This document shows, piece by piece, positions 6,571 through 15,291 of a DNA stretch of 31,200 nt. Both the position numbers and the translations under genes were made by a program. Under the pieces are notes generated by a model that worked only from the letters and a program-made list of their open reading frames with translations, made no database searches and was not told the origin of the DNA. Within the stretch, counting starts at the first letter, position 1; the number at the start of each line of letters is the position of its first letter. Source of the DNA: UKL13-2 sp031430555 (GTDB lineage: Bacteria > Pseudomonadota > Gammaproteobacteria > Burkholderiales > Usitatibacteraceae); assembly GCA_031430555.1 (NCBI GenBank), contig JANPBQ010000097.1:1-31200 (forward strand), given 5' to 3'.

Positions 6571-7554
6571 ATGATTCGCATGGATTATCAACTTGAATTG
6601 AAATACGAAGCGCGTGGCCAGTGCGATCTAGTGCTCAATATCTGCCCCGCTCGCACGCGTTCGCAGCGCGTACACAATGAATCGCTGGTGGTGGAAGGTG
6701 CCGCTCGCGCCTCCACCTTCACCGATGCGCTCACGGCCAATCGTATCAACCGGCTCTCTACCCAGGGCGGAAATCTGACCGTCCGCTACCGCGGCCAGGT
6801 CGAACTTGAGCACGTCATCGATGATCCCGCGTTCATCGACGAGCGCGCCATTCACAACATGCCGTCGGACGTCGTACCTTACATACTTCCGAGCCGCTAT
6901 TGTCCGTCCGACAAGATGCGCGGACTGGCGAACGCGATGTTCGGTAATGCCGCGCCGGGTTATGCCCGTGTCGCGTCGATTTGCGGGTGGGTGACGCAGC
7001 ATCTGCGCTTTACGCCCGGTGCTTCCGATGCCACCACCTGCGCGATGGATACCTTCCATTCGCGGATCGGTGTTTGCCGCGATTATGCGCACTTGATGAT
7101 TGCCATGTGCCGCGCGCTCAACATCCCGGCGCGTTACGTGACCGGCGTCGATTACGGTGCCGATCCTGCGCTCGGGCCAATCGATTTCCACGCCTATGTT
7201 GAAGTCTTTCTCGGTAAACGCTGGTACTTGTTTGACCCCAGTGGCATGACGCCGGTGATGGGCCTGATTCGTATCGGCACGGGGCGCGATGCCGCCGATG
7301 TCTCGTTCGCAACGCTGTTTGGCGACGTGCGGACGTTCGCACCCCGAGTCGGCATTGAAATGATCGCTTGCGATGGCGTGGCCATCGAGCCTGCACAAAG
7401 CATGCGCAAAGCCGTTTCCACGGCCACCGACGGTCTCTATTTCCATGCGGTGGAGCCGCCGCCCACGGTGCGTCCTGCGCGAATGACGGTCAGGCCCGGT
7501 CCATGGGCGGCGCTGCCATTTGCGCCGACGTTCCAATCACCGCAATTCGCCTGA
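6571..7554 (+). CDS. Transglutaminase-like cysteine protease family protein
   Basis: This 327-residue protein has an N-terminal beta domain typical of bacterial transglutaminase-like proteins (about residues 5-90). The papain-like core follows at about 130-230. The catalytic triad is visible: Cys169 (GVCRDYAHL), His207 (IDFHAYVEV) and Asp222 (LFDPSGM). No signal peptide is seen, so it is probably cytoplasmic. In this family the core may act as a protease, an amidase or a cross-linker; the substrate here is unknown. The C-terminal 60 residues are Pro-rich. The stop is immediately followed by the ATG of the Crp/Fnr regulator, so the two are probably cotranscribed. Confidence 0.88.
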   Translation: MIRMDYQLELKYEARGQCDLVLNICPARTRSQRVHNESLVVEGAARASTFTDALTANRINRLSTQGGNLTVRYRGQVELEHVIDDPAFIDERAIHNMPSDVVPYILPSRYCPSDKMRGLANAMFGNAAPGYARVASICGWVTQHLRFTPGASDATTCAMDTFHSRIGVCRDYAHLMIAMCRALNIPARYVTGVDYGADPALGPIDFHAYVEVFLGKRWYLFDPSGMTPVMGLIRIGTGRDAADVSFATLFGDVRTFAPRVGIEMIACDGVAIEPAQSMRKAVSTATDGLYFHAVEPPPTVRPARMTVRPGPWAALPFAPTFQSPQFA

Positions 7555-8385
7555 ATGCGACCGATGTCAGCGGTGCTCGCTAATACGCCGTCGGAACCCG
7601 TGTGCAACGCCTTGTTGGTGAAAGCCGCGCAATCCGGTCGCCGGGACACCTGTTTGGCGGATAGTCCGGGCAGCCGCATTGCCCGGCTCATCCCGGAATT
7701 TCCATTTATGCACCGCATGCGAAAGCGCGGCGATCACTTGTTTCATGCGGGTGATCCGTTTCATTGCTTTCATATTCTGAATGCCGGCGTCGCCAAGACC
7801 TGCCGCGTGTCCGAAGATGGCGTGGAACAAATCATCGGCCTCCATCTTGGCGGCGATATCCTGGGGCTGGAAGCAATGGCCGCCGGTGTTCATGGCTGCG
7901 ACGCCGTCGCGCTCGACATCTGTGACGTGCTGATTTTGCCGCTGGATGTCATGATCGAGCAGAGCCGGTTCCGGCCGGCGCTGATGCGCGAACTGATGTG
8001 CACCTTCAGCGGTGAAATCCGCGTCGCGCTTGACCTGATCGGCAGCATCCGAAGTCTGCCGGCGACTGGACGTGTGGCCGCGTTTCTGCTGGAAATGTCG
8101 GCGCGTTGCGCATCCCGCGGATTCTCCGCGACACATTTGCAAATGCGCCTGACGCGTCAGGAAATCGGCAGCATGCTTGGTCTGGAACTTGAAACCGTGA
8201 GTCGCGCCTTTTCACGATTCGCGCAGTCGGGCTTGATCAGCGTGCGCCTTCGCGAAATCGTGCTGCTCGATCCGGATGGCCTGAGCGCGCTAGCCGCGCA
8301 GGCGGCGGCACCGAAGCGGCAGATTGGCCGCAGCGCTAAAGTGGCCGCCGCGAGTGGGGTGAGTCGAAATATCTGGGCCAATTGA
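7555..8385 (+). CDS. Crp/Fnr-family transcriptional regulator
   Basis: This 276-residue protein has an N-terminal cyclic-nucleotide-type beta barrel (about residues 50-135), a dimerisation helix (about 140-170) and a winged helix-turn-helix (LTRQEIGSMLGLELETVSRAF, residues 199-219). The recognition helix has E213-x2-S216-R217, as in FNR, which predicts binding to TTGAT half sites. The Fe-S ligand pattern of FNR (C-x2-C-x5-C near the N-terminus) is absent; cysteines lie at 17, 33, 71, 83, 115 and 123. Direct FNR-style oxygen sensing is therefore doubtful, and it looks closer to FixK/Dnr types. The start directly abuts the upstream stop; an internal ATG at 7564 is also possible. A clear TTGAT-N4-ATCAA site was not found near the tal operon. 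Confidence 0.9.
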   Translation: MRPMSAVLANTPSEPVCNALLVKAAQSGRRDTCLADSPGSRIARLIPEFPFMHRMRKRGDHLFHAGDPFHCFHILNAGVAKTCRVSEDGVEQIIGLHLGGDILGLEAMAAGVHGCDAVALDICDVLILPLDVMIEQSRFRPALMRELMCTFSGEIRVALDLIGSIRSLPATGRVAAFLLEMSARCASRGFSATHLQMRLTRQEIGSMLGLELETVSRAFSRFAQSGLISVRLREIVLLDPDGLSALAAQAAAPKRQIGRSAKVAAASGVSRNIWAN

Positions 8386-8511
8386 AACCGATGGCCTTTT
8401 TGGCCATAAATGGCGACGCACCTCTCTCACCACAGTCACCACAGCGCCCGCATTCGTGCCGAGTTGTCATTGCCAGCTTGCGGCTAGCCTGCAACCATTC
8501 GCAATCGCTAC

Positions 8512-9216
8512 TCAGGGCAATTTTCCCCTCGGCCGAAGGCGATTGACGAGTTTGAGCAGTGTGTGCGCGGCCGGCTCTGAGGACGCCGGATTTTGTCCGG
8601 TGATCAGCAGACGATCGGTGACTACGTAAGGCTGAAAATCGGCGGCCTTTGAATAATTACCGCCGTTCTTTTTCAGCATATCCTCCACCAGAAACGGCAC
8701 CACGTCGGTGAGTCCGGCGGCCTTTTCTTCCGTATTGGTAAACCCGGTCACGGCTTTGCCTTTCACCACCGAATCGCCCGCCGGTGTCTTGACATTGCGC
8801 AGCACGCCCGGTGCGTGGCACACCGCCGCCACCGGCTTGCCGGCAGCCAGCATCGCTTCGATCAACGCCATCGAGGCGGGGTCATCCGCCAGATCCCACA
8901 ACGGTCCATGACCGCCGGGATAGAACACCGCATCGAAATCAACCGCGGTGAGATCGCGCAGCCGCACCGTCGTCGCGAGCTGCGACTGCGCGGCGGAGTC
9001 CGTCTTGAAGCGTCGTGTCGCGGCGGTCTGCGCGCCCGGATCATCGCTCTTTGGGTCGATCGGCGGTTGTCCGCCGCGCGGTGAGGCGAGCACAATTTCC
9101 GCACCCGCCTCTTTGAACACGTAGTAGGGTGCTGCGAATTCCTCCAGCCAGAAACCGGTTTTTGCGCCGGTGTCGCCGAGCTTGTCGTGCGAGGTGAGTA
9201 CTATCAGTATTTTCAT
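8512..9216 (-). CDS. DJ-1/PfpI-family protein (type 1 glutamine amidotransferase-like)
   Basis: This 234-residue protein begins MKILIVLTSHDKLGDTGAKTGFWLEEF and has the family's core: the acidic residue pair E25/E26, the FYPGGHGPLWDL segment (98-108) and the nucleophile elbow AVCHAPGVL with Cys133-His134. Proteins of this length and pattern belong to the Hsp31/HchA-like branch: glyoxalase III, deglycase or chaperone activities are described for it. Which of these applies cannot be told from sequence. It is cytoplasmic and soluble. The FMN reductase gene lies 45 bases upstream on the same strand, so the pair is a likely redox or carbonyl-stress operon. The gap 8386-8511 contains only a small dyad, atggcc-ttttt-ggccat. 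Confidence 0.9.
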   Translation of the reverse strand: MKILIVLTSHDKLGDTGAKTGFWLEEFAAPYYVFKEAGAEIVLASPRGGQPPIDPKSDDPGAQTAATRRFKTDSAAQSQLATTVRLRDLTAVDFDAVFYPGGHGPLWDLADDPASMALIEAMLAAGKPVAAVCHAPGVLRNVKTPAGDSVVKGKAVTGFTNTEEKAAGLTDVVPFLVEDMLKKNGGNYSKAADFQPYVVTDRLLITGQNPASSEPAAHTLLKLVNRLRPRGKLP

Positions 9217-9261
9217 GTTGGGCTAGTGGTTTTCGATATATGCGTTGAGCGATTGAAAAAA

Positions 9262-9813
9262 TCAGGCGGCATGTTTACGTACCCACGCGACGTACTGATC
9301 CATCCAGCTTTGCAAAAAATTTCGGTTGCTGTCGCCAAAGTTTCCCGCGCCATCAAACAGCCCTTCCTTGGCATGGATGAACGCTTCGGGTTGCCCGAGT
9401 GTCGGCACATCCAGATACGCCAGAATATTGCGCAGATGCTGCTGAGCCAGCGCGCTGCCGATGGCCCCGACCGACGCACCGATCACGCCCGCCGGTTTGC
9501 CGGCCCAGGCATTCTGGCCATAAGGGCGCGAGGCATGGTCGAGCGCGTTTTTAAGGACGCCGGGGATTGAGCGATTGTATTCGGGGGTCACAAATAAGAG
9601 CCCCTTGGCGGCAGCAATCTCGTTCTTTAGACGTTGCACGGTTGCTGCGGGACTGGCGTCGTCATCCTGGTTATAGAGTGGCAAATCGCCGATTTGCAAT
9701 TGCGTAAACGAAAAATCGGCGGGGGCCAATCGTGAAAGCGCGGTGGCCAGTTTGCGGTTCAACGAATCGCGACGCAGGCTGCCGACAATGACGGCGATGT
9801 GGACTTCTTGCAT
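9262..9813 (-). CDS. NADPH-dependent FMN reductase (ChrR/quinone reductase type)
   Basis: This 183-residue flavodoxin-fold protein has the FMN phosphate loop GSLRRDSLNRKL near the N-terminus and the family signature PEYNRSIPGVLKNALDHASRP around residues 78-98. It ends with a helix (SWMDQYVAWVRKHAA). Relatives reduce quinones, azo dyes or chromate with NADPH using bound FMN. The ATG at 9813 has GGGAG at the right distance; a longer frame reading back past 10000 lacks support and overlaps the divergent tal promoter region. It is transcribed away from tal, with a 271-base shared intergenic region. It probably forms an operon with the DJ-1-like gene downstream. Confidence 0.93.
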   Translation of the reverse strand: MQEVHIAVIVGSLRRDSLNRKLATALSRLAPADFSFTQLQIGDLPLYNQDDDASPAATVQRLKNEIAAAKGLLFVTPEYNRSIPGVLKNALDHASRPYGQNAWAGKPAGVIGASVGAIGSALAQQHLRNILAYLDVPTLGQPEAFIHAKEGLFDGAGNFGDSNRNFLQSWMDQYVAWVRKHAA

Positions 9814-10020
9814 GATTGACTCCCAAAGATAGATGCGGCCACTCAGGATCGGGGTCTCCCGACCGGGGCAGAACCCGTGTGCGGTGCCTTCGTTTACGCG
9901 GCAAAAAAAGATTCGTCGAACCGGTTCCAGGCACAACACTACAATCCGGCGCTGGGCGTGTCTGTGCGGTAGACAACGCAGTGAAAGTGCGAAGCGACCC
10001 GGCCTGCGACCAGGCGACAC

Positions 10021-10040
10021 TGTGCGACAGCGCACAGACA
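10021..10040. promoter_or_regulatory. 20-bp dyad site shared with the region before the alcohol dehydrogenase
   Basis: The sequence TGTGCGACAGCGCACAGACA contains the perfect dyad tgtgcg-acag-cgcaca. It agrees in 18 of 20 bases with 15129-15148, and similarity continues into a downstream cctgc...gcgc block. It ends 44 bases before the tal ATG, which suits an operator or activator site. It could also be a dispersed repeat. Confidence 0.4.
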
Positions 10041-10084
10041 TTGACGGCCTGCGACGCGCAGCCTGCAGGTCAAGGGTGACCTCC

Positions 10085-11200
10085 ATGAATGCCAGCACCA
10101 AAAAACTTCATCATCTCGGCCAGCGGATTTGGCTCGACAACATTACCCGCGAGTTACTGACCAGCGGCATGCTGGCGCGCTATATCGCCGAGCTGTCGGT
10201 GACGGGGTTGACCTCAAACCCGTCCATCTTCGAGCATGCGTTCGGCAGCGGTGACACCTATGACGGCGCCATCCCGGCGTGCGCGGCGCGCGGCCTCGCC
10301 GATGAAGGCATCTTCTTTGAGTTGGCGCTGGAAGATCTGACGCGGGCGGCCGATTTATTCCGCCCGATCTTTGACCACAGCGCCGGGGTGGATGGCTGGG
10401 TATCGCTGGAAGTCTCCCCGTTGCTCGCCCATGACGCCACCGGCACCATCGCCGCCGCCGCCGCATTGCATGCGCGCGCCGCGCGGCCCAACCTGTTCAT
10501 CAAGATTCCGGGAACGCCGGAGGGCCTCACGGCCATCGAAGAATCGATTTTCAACGGCGTGCCGATCAACGTCACGCTACTATTTTCACGCGAGCACTAC
10601 CTTGCGGCGGCTGACGCGCATATGCGCGGCATCGAGCGCCGGCTCTTGGCGGGACGCGATGCGCAGGTCGCATCGGTGGCCTCGCTTTTCATCAGCCGCT
10701 GGGATGTGGCGGCGAAAGAAAAATTGTCGGCGCAATTTCACAATCGCCTCGGCATCGCGATGGCAATGCGAACCTACCGGGCGCATCGCGAATTGCTGGC
10801 GGACACGCGTTGGCAGGCGCTGGCAGGCACCGGTGCACAGCCGCAACGCCTGCTTTGGGCCAGCACCGGCACCAAGGATCCCGCCGTTGCCGATACCTAC
10901 TATGTCGCCGCGCTTGCGGCACCGGGCACGATCAACACCATTCCGGAGAAAACATTGCTGGCCTTTGCCGACCACGGACAGGTCGGCACCATTCTGCCGA
11001 CTGACGGCGGTTTTGCCGAGGCGGTGCTGGCCGAAGCGCAGCGCGAAGGAATCGACGACCGTGAACTGGCCGCGCAACTGCAGCGAGAAGGGGTCGAGGC
11101 ATTTACCCAATCGTGGCAAGGATTGATGGCGCGCATCCATGAAAAACGCACGCGCTCGGCGACATCCGCGGTTGTTGAATCTTTGATTGCGCACTCATAG
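10085..11200 (+). CDS. tal: Transaldolase
   Basis: This 371-residue enzyme moves a dihydroxyacetone unit between sugar phosphates (sedoheptulose-7-P plus glyceraldehyde-3-P to erythrose-4-P plus fructose-6-P). Family features are LTSNPSIFEHA (42-52), the Schiff-base Lys140 in NLFIKIPGT, and the C-terminal KDPAVADTYYV...NTIPEKTL region. The length fits the longer actinobacterial-type transaldolases rather than the TalB type of about 315 residues. The ATG at 10085 is chosen because the conserved N-terminus (KKLHHLGQRIWLDNITRELL) begins there; the open frame upstream is Arg/Cys-rich junk. It is the first gene of tal-ackA-xfp and supplies erythrose-4-P and fructose-6-P to the phosphoketolase route. 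The ackA gene follows after 24 bases. Confidence 0.95.
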   Translation: MNASTKKLHHLGQRIWLDNITRELLTSGMLARYIAELSVTGLTSNPSIFEHAFGSGDTYDGAIPACAARGLADEGIFFELALEDLTRAADLFRPIFDHSAGVDGWVSLEVSPLLAHDATGTIAAAAALHARAARPNLFIKIPGTPEGLTAIEESIFNGVPINVTLLFSREHYLAAADAHMRGIERRLLAGRDAQVASVASLFISRWDVAAKEKLSAQFHNRLGIAMAMRTYRAHRELLADTRWQALAGTGAQPQRLLWASTGTKDPAVADTYYVAALAAPGTINTIPEKTLLAFADHGQVGTILPTDGGFAEAVLAEAQREGIDDRELAAQLQREGVEAFTQSWQGLMARIHEKRTRSATSAVVESLIAHS

Positions 11201-11224
11201 CGTGTTTGCGAATCAACGCGTCGA

Positions 11225-12460
11225 ATGAAAGCCACCGCGAAGTCCATCCTGACGATCAATAGCGGCTCATCGAGCGTCAAGTTCGCACGTTTCACGGATG
11301 GCGCGCAACCGCAATTGACGCATCGCGGTGAGATCGAGCGCATCGGTGGCGCGTCGGCAACCTTCTCGGCGGGGAGTGGCGATCAAGCGACTCGCATCAC
11401 GCACCCGGTTGCGTCAGCGGATCATGCCGCGGCGGCGGCTTTGCTGATCGATTGGATTTCGAAAGAAAAATTTGACGCGCATCTTTTCGCCATCGTCCAT
11501 CGGGTGGTTCACGGCGGCCCGAAGTTTCATGCGCCGCAACGATTGACCAAGGCACTGCTCGAGGAGCTTCGCGATCTTACGCCGTGGGATCCCGCGCATC
11601 TGCCGGACGAAATCGTGTTGATTGAAGCGTTTCAGCAACGCTTTGCAAATCTGCCGCAGTTGATTTGTTTTGACACCGCGTTTCATCACGAAATGCCGCG
11701 TGTGGCAACGCTGCTCGCCATTCCGCGCCGCTATCAGGCACAAGGGCTCCGTCGCTACGGCTTTCATGGGCTTTCCTACGAATATTTGATGAGCGAATTG
11801 ACGCACATCGATGGCGGTGCCGCCGCACAAGGGCGAATCATTCTCGCCCATCTCGGCAACGGTGCCAGCCTCGCTGCCGTCAAGGATGGCAAGCCTATCG
11901 ACACCAGCATGGGATTTACCCCGGCTTCCGGCGTGATGATGGGGACGCGTTGCGGTGACATCGATCCCGGCATCAATGCCTATCTGGCACGCACTGAAGG
12001 GCTTGATGCGGAGGGATTCGATGCGCTGGTCAACCAACAATCAGGCTTGCTCGGGCTATCGGAGACCAGTGCCGACATGCGCTATTTGCTGTTGCACGAA
12101 GCGAACGATCCCCGCGCGGCCGATGCGGTGGCGCTGTTCTGCTACCAGATCCGGAAATGCATCGGCGCGTTCGCCGCCGCGATGGGCGGGCTGGACCGGC
12201 TGGTGTTTGCCGGCGGCATCGGCGAACAATCGCCCGTTGTTCGCGCGCGGATTTGCGATGGTCTTGGGTTTCTCGGCATTGACATCGACGCGGCGCGAAA
12301 TGCGCACAGCGACACCAACTCACGGGTGATTTCAACCGATGGTGCCCGCGTCCCCGTTCACGTCATCCCCACCAATGAAGCCGTGGTAATGGCGCGTGCC
12401 GCCTGCCGCATCCTGGCAATCGATGAAGAATCCCGCACGACTACTTCCACACCTCGATGA
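11225..12460 (+). CDS. ackA: Acetate kinase
   Basis: This 411-residue member of the ASKHA fold converts acetyl phosphate plus ADP to acetate plus ATP. Visible signatures are ILTINSGSSSVKF at the N-terminus, HRVVHGGPKF, the adenosine/phosphate loop HLGNGASLAAVKDGKPIDTS, GVMMGTRCGDIDP and the C-terminal FAGGIGEQSPVVR with PTNEAVVMAR. The length is usual for AckA. No pta gene is adjacent; here acetyl phosphate would come from the phosphoketolase encoded next. The C-terminal tail (EESRTTTSTPR) runs to 12460, 13 bases before the phosphoketolase ATG, so the genes are tightly linked. Confidence 0.96.
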   Translation: MKATAKSILTINSGSSSVKFARFTDGAQPQLTHRGEIERIGGASATFSAGSGDQATRITHPVASADHAAAAALLIDWISKEKFDAHLFAIVHRVVHGGPKFHAPQRLTKALLEELRDLTPWDPAHLPDEIVLIEAFQQRFANLPQLICFDTAFHHEMPRVATLLAIPRRYQAQGLRRYGFHGLSYEYLMSELTHIDGGAAAQGRIILAHLGNGASLAAVKDGKPIDTSMGFTPASGVMMGTRCGDIDPGINAYLARTEGLDAEGFDALVNQQSGLLGLSETSADMRYLLLHEANDPRAADAVALFCYQIRKCIGAFAAAMGGLDRLVFAGGIGEQSPVVRARICDGLGFLGIDIDAARNAHSDTNSRVISTDGARVPVHVIPTNEAVVMARAACRILAIDEESRTTTSTPR

Positions 12461-12473
12461 ACCCGAAAGCACA

Positions 12474-14846
12474 ATGAAACCGCTCAACCCCGACATGTTG
12501 AAAAGCATCGACGCCTACTGGCGCGCGGCAAATTATCTTTCGGTCGGGCAGATGTATTTGCGCGACAACCCACTGCTGCGGGTGCCATTGACGCTCGCCC
12601 ACGTGAAGCGCATGCTGCTCGGTCATTGGGGCACGACACCGGGACAGAATTTTATTTATGTGCATCTGAACCGGATCATCAAAGCCCATGATCTCAACAT
12701 GATTTTCGTCTCGGGTCCGGGACATGGCGGCCCGGCGGTCGTGGCCAATACCTACCTCGAAGGCACCTACAGCGAAGTCTATCCGCACATCAGCCAGGAT
12801 GTCGCCGGACTGAAAAAACTCTTCACCCAGTTTTCATTTCCGGGCGGCATCCCCAGTCACGCGTCACCCGAATGTCCCGGTTCAATCCACGAAGGCGGCG
12901 AATTGGGCTACTCGCTAAGCCATGCATTTGGCGCAGCGTTTGACAATCCCGATCTGATCGTCGCCTGCGTTGTCGGCGATGGCGAAGCGGAAACCGGACC
13001 GTTGGCGACGGCGTGGCACTCCAATAAATTTCTCGATCCGGCGACCGACGGTACGGTGCTGCCGATTTTGCATCTCAACGGCTACAAGATTGCCAACCCC
13101 ACCATCCTCGCGCGCATCAGTCGAGAGGAACTGGAGCAATTGCTGCGCGGCTACGGCTGGACGCCGTATTTTGTCGAAGGCCATGAACCGGAGCTGATGC
13201 ACGAAGCGATGGCCGCCACGCTGGATACGGTGCTGGAACAGATCCAGGAAATTCAGCAGCAAGCGCGCAACGGTGGTGCCACCGCACGACCACGCTGGCC
13301 GATGATTGTGCTGGTCTCACCCAAAGGCTGGACCGGCCCGAAAGTGGTGGATGGTCGGCAGGTGGAGGGCACGTTCCGTTCGCATCAAGTGCCGATATCT
13401 GACCCCTCCAGTCATCCCGGCCATTTGGCGTTGCTGGAAGAGTGGCTCAAGAGTTATCGGCCGGAAGAATTGTTCGACGCAAATGGTCGCCTGTTGCCGG
13501 TGATCGCTGATCTGGCCCCGCGTGGCGAGCGGCGCATGGGTGCCAATCCGCATGCCAACGGTGGATTGTTGCTGCGCGATTTGCACCTGCCGCCGTTTCG
13601 CGGCTATGCAATAAACGTCCACACGCCGGGCATACGCGGCGTCGGCGACACGCACGTGCTGGGGCCGTTCCTGCGCGATGTCGCGAAGCTGAATGCGACC
13701 GAACGAAACTTCCGCGTGTTTGGCCCCGATGAGACGCTTTCCAATGGCCTCGAAGCGCTGTTTGATGTCACCAACCGCCAGTGGGAGGCAAGCGTCGAGG
13801 CCAACGACGAATTTCTCGCCCCCAGTGGTCGCGTGATGGAAATGTTGAGCGAGCATCAATGTGAAGGCTGGCTTGAAGGCTATCTGCTGACCGGGCGGCA
13901 CGGCATTTTCAATTGCTACGAGGCGTTCATCCACATCATCGATTCGATGTTCAACCAGCACGCCAAGTGGCTGAAAGTCAGTGCGCAACTGCCGTGGCGG
14001 CGCAACATCGCCTCGTTGAACTACCTGCTCGCCTCGCACGTCTGGCGGCAGGATCACAACGGTTTTACCCATCAGGATCCGGGCTTCATCGATGTCGTCA
14101 TGAACAAAAAAGCCGAAGTCGTGCGTGTGTACTTTCCGCCGGACGCGAATTGCCTGCTATCGGTGATGGATCATTGTTTGCGCAGCCGCCACTATGTGAA
14201 TGTGGTGATCGCCGGTAAACACCCGGCACCGCAGTGGCTCTCGATGGATGCGGCCGTCAAGCATTGCACGGCGGGCATCGGCATCTGGCCGTGGGCCTGT
14301 GTGGATCCGGACGCCGAGCCGGACGTGGTGATGGCCTGTTGCGGAGACGTTCCCACACTCGAGACGCTCGCGGCGGTGTCGATCCTGCGCGAGCATTTGC
14401 CCGCGCTGAAAATTCGCGTGGTCAATGTGGTCAACCTGATGAAATTGCAGCCGATGAGCGAGCACCCGCACGGCTTGAGCGACGCGGATTTCGATGCAAT
14501 CTTCACAACAGACAAGCCGATCATCTTTGCGTTTCACGCCTATGCCGGTCTGATTCACCGCCTCACCTATCGGCGCACCAATCATCACAATCTGCATGTG
14601 CGCGGCTACAAGGAAGAAGGCACCATCACCACCGCATTCGACATGACGGTATTGAACGATCTGGATCGCTTTCACCTTTCGATGGATGTGATCAATCGCC
14701 TGCCGCCGCCCGCCACCGGCACGGACGACAAACGCGTCGCGCTGACACAACGGCTCGAACAAAAACTCGTCGAACACAAAGAATATATCGAGCTGAACGG
14801 CGAAGACATGCCGGAAATTCGCACCTGGCGATGGACAACGGCTTGA
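12474..14846 (+). CDS. xfp: Xylulose-5-phosphate/fructose-6-phosphate phosphoketolase
   Basis: This 790-residue thiamine diphosphate enzyme splits xylulose-5-P (and often fructose-6-P) with phosphate, giving acetyl phosphate plus glyceraldehyde-3-P or erythrose-4-P. Family features in order are AANYLSVGQMYL, the substrate loop GPGHGGPAVVANTYLEGTYSE, the ThDP/Mg motif GDGEAETGPLATAWHSNKF, the HLNGYKIANPT block, and the C-terminal RGYKEEGTITTAFDMTVLNDLDRFHL. The length is normal. The ATG at 12474 begins the conserved MKPLNPDMLKSIDAYWRAA. An in-frame ATG at 12423 overlaps ackA and adds 17 unconserved residues. With ackA it gives one ATP per acetyl phosphate, and with tal it closes a bifid-shunt-like cycle. 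I cannot tell which substrate is preferred. Confidence 0.96.
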   Translation: MKPLNPDMLKSIDAYWRAANYLSVGQMYLRDNPLLRVPLTLAHVKRMLLGHWGTTPGQNFIYVHLNRIIKAHDLNMIFVSGPGHGGPAVVANTYLEGTYSEVYPHISQDVAGLKKLFTQFSFPGGIPSHASPECPGSIHEGGELGYSLSHAFGAAFDNPDLIVACVVGDGEAETGPLATAWHSNKFLDPATDGTVLPILHLNGYKIANPTILARISREELEQLLRGYGWTPYFVEGHEPELMHEAMAATLDTVLEQIQEIQQQARNGGATARPRWPMIVLVSPKGWTGPKVVDGRQVEGTFRSHQVPISDPSSHPGHLALLEEWLKSYRPEELFDANGRLLPVIADLAPRGERRMGANPHANGGLLLRDLHLPPFRGYAINVHTPGIRGVGDTHVLGPFLRDVAKLNATERNFRVFGPDETLSNGLEALFDVTNRQWEASVEANDEFLAPSGRVMEMLSEHQCEGWLEGYLLTGRHGIFNCYEAFIHIIDSMFNQHAKWLKVSAQLPWRRNIASLNYLLASHVWRQDHNGFTHQDPGFIDVVMNKKAEVVRVYFPPDANCLLSVMDHCLRSRHYVNVVIAGKHPAPQWLSMDAAVKHCTAGIGIWPWACVDPDAEPDVVMACCGDVPTLETLAAVSILREHLPALKIRVVNVVNLMKLQPMSEHPHGLSDADFDAIFTTDKPIIFAFHAYAGLIHRLTYRRTNHHNLHVRGYKEEGTITTAFDMTVLNDLDRFHLSMDVINRLPPPATGTDDKRVALTQRLEQKLVEHKEYIELNGEDMPEIRTWRWTTA

Positions 14847-14883
14847 CATCCATCGCACCTGGTTAACGCCGTCACAGTTCTGT

Positions 14884-14963
14884 GTAGGATGGGTGGAGCG
14901 CAGCGATACCCATCATGGCCGCTCGGAACGTTGATGGGTATCGCGACGCTCCACCCATCCTAC
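14884..14963. repeat. Long inverted repeat gtaggatgggtggagcg...cgctccacccatcctac
   Basis: Arms of 32 bases (14884-14915 and 14932-14963) pair with only two mismatches around a 16-base loop. This type of extragenic palindrome is dispersed in many proteobacterial genomes. It could act as a terminator-like structure after xfp, but there is no U-tract. The 531-bp gap 14847-15377 holds this repeat, the next one, two putative operator-like sites and no gene. Confidence 0.75.
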
Positions 14964-15000
14964 GGGCTAACCGAATACCTTTTCGCATAACCAAAATACC

Positions 15001-15066
15001 CCGTTCGCCCTGAGCTTGTCGAAGGGCCACGTGCATCCCGCCCCTCGACACGCTCAGGGTGAACGG
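15001..15066. repeat. Inverted repeat ccgttcgccctgagc...gctcagggtgaacgg
   Basis: The arms at 15001-15026 and 15041-15066 are complementary with a few mismatches. This is a widespread extragenic palindrome, and a degenerate copy lies at 642-747. No coding function. Confidence 0.75.
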
Positions 15067-15128
15067 AGAAAAAGCGAACCGTGTTGCCTCCTGACTGGCG
15101 CAATGCGCAGGGTGTCGCAAGTGAGCGG

Positions 15129-15148
15129 TGTGCGATAGCGAACAGACA
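15129..15148. promoter_or_regulatory. 20-bp site shared with the tal promoter region
   Basis: TGTGCGATAGCGAACAGACA differs from the tal site (10021-10040) at two positions, one of which weakens the dyad. It lies about 230 bases before the alcohol dehydrogenase ATG and may mark co-regulation of the two operons. Confidence 0.35.
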
Positions 15149-15291
15149 CGCGACGCCTGCCGCGCGCAAGGTGTCAACGTCCCATTCCGTTCTGCAACCG
15201 CAGCCGGTCGATCATTCAACCGAGGTTTTCCATTAGAGTTTGAGATGATGACGAGGCTACTTTTTGAGCGGATTTTCTGTTGACTGTCGAA

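Noticed and set aside
9833..10084. 84-codon in-frame extension upstream of tal
   Set aside because: It is Arg/Cys-rich and unconserved in style. It covers the likely promoter and the dyad at 10021-10040, and the family N-terminus starts at 10085.
9814..10084. FNR box (TTGAT-N4-ATCAA) upstream of tal
   Set aside because: Only partial half sites such as TTGACT are present; no dyad match was found.
14884..15066. Possible CRISPR or terminator
   Set aside because: Two different single inverted repeats with no regular spacers and no U-tract; they are extragenic palindromes.
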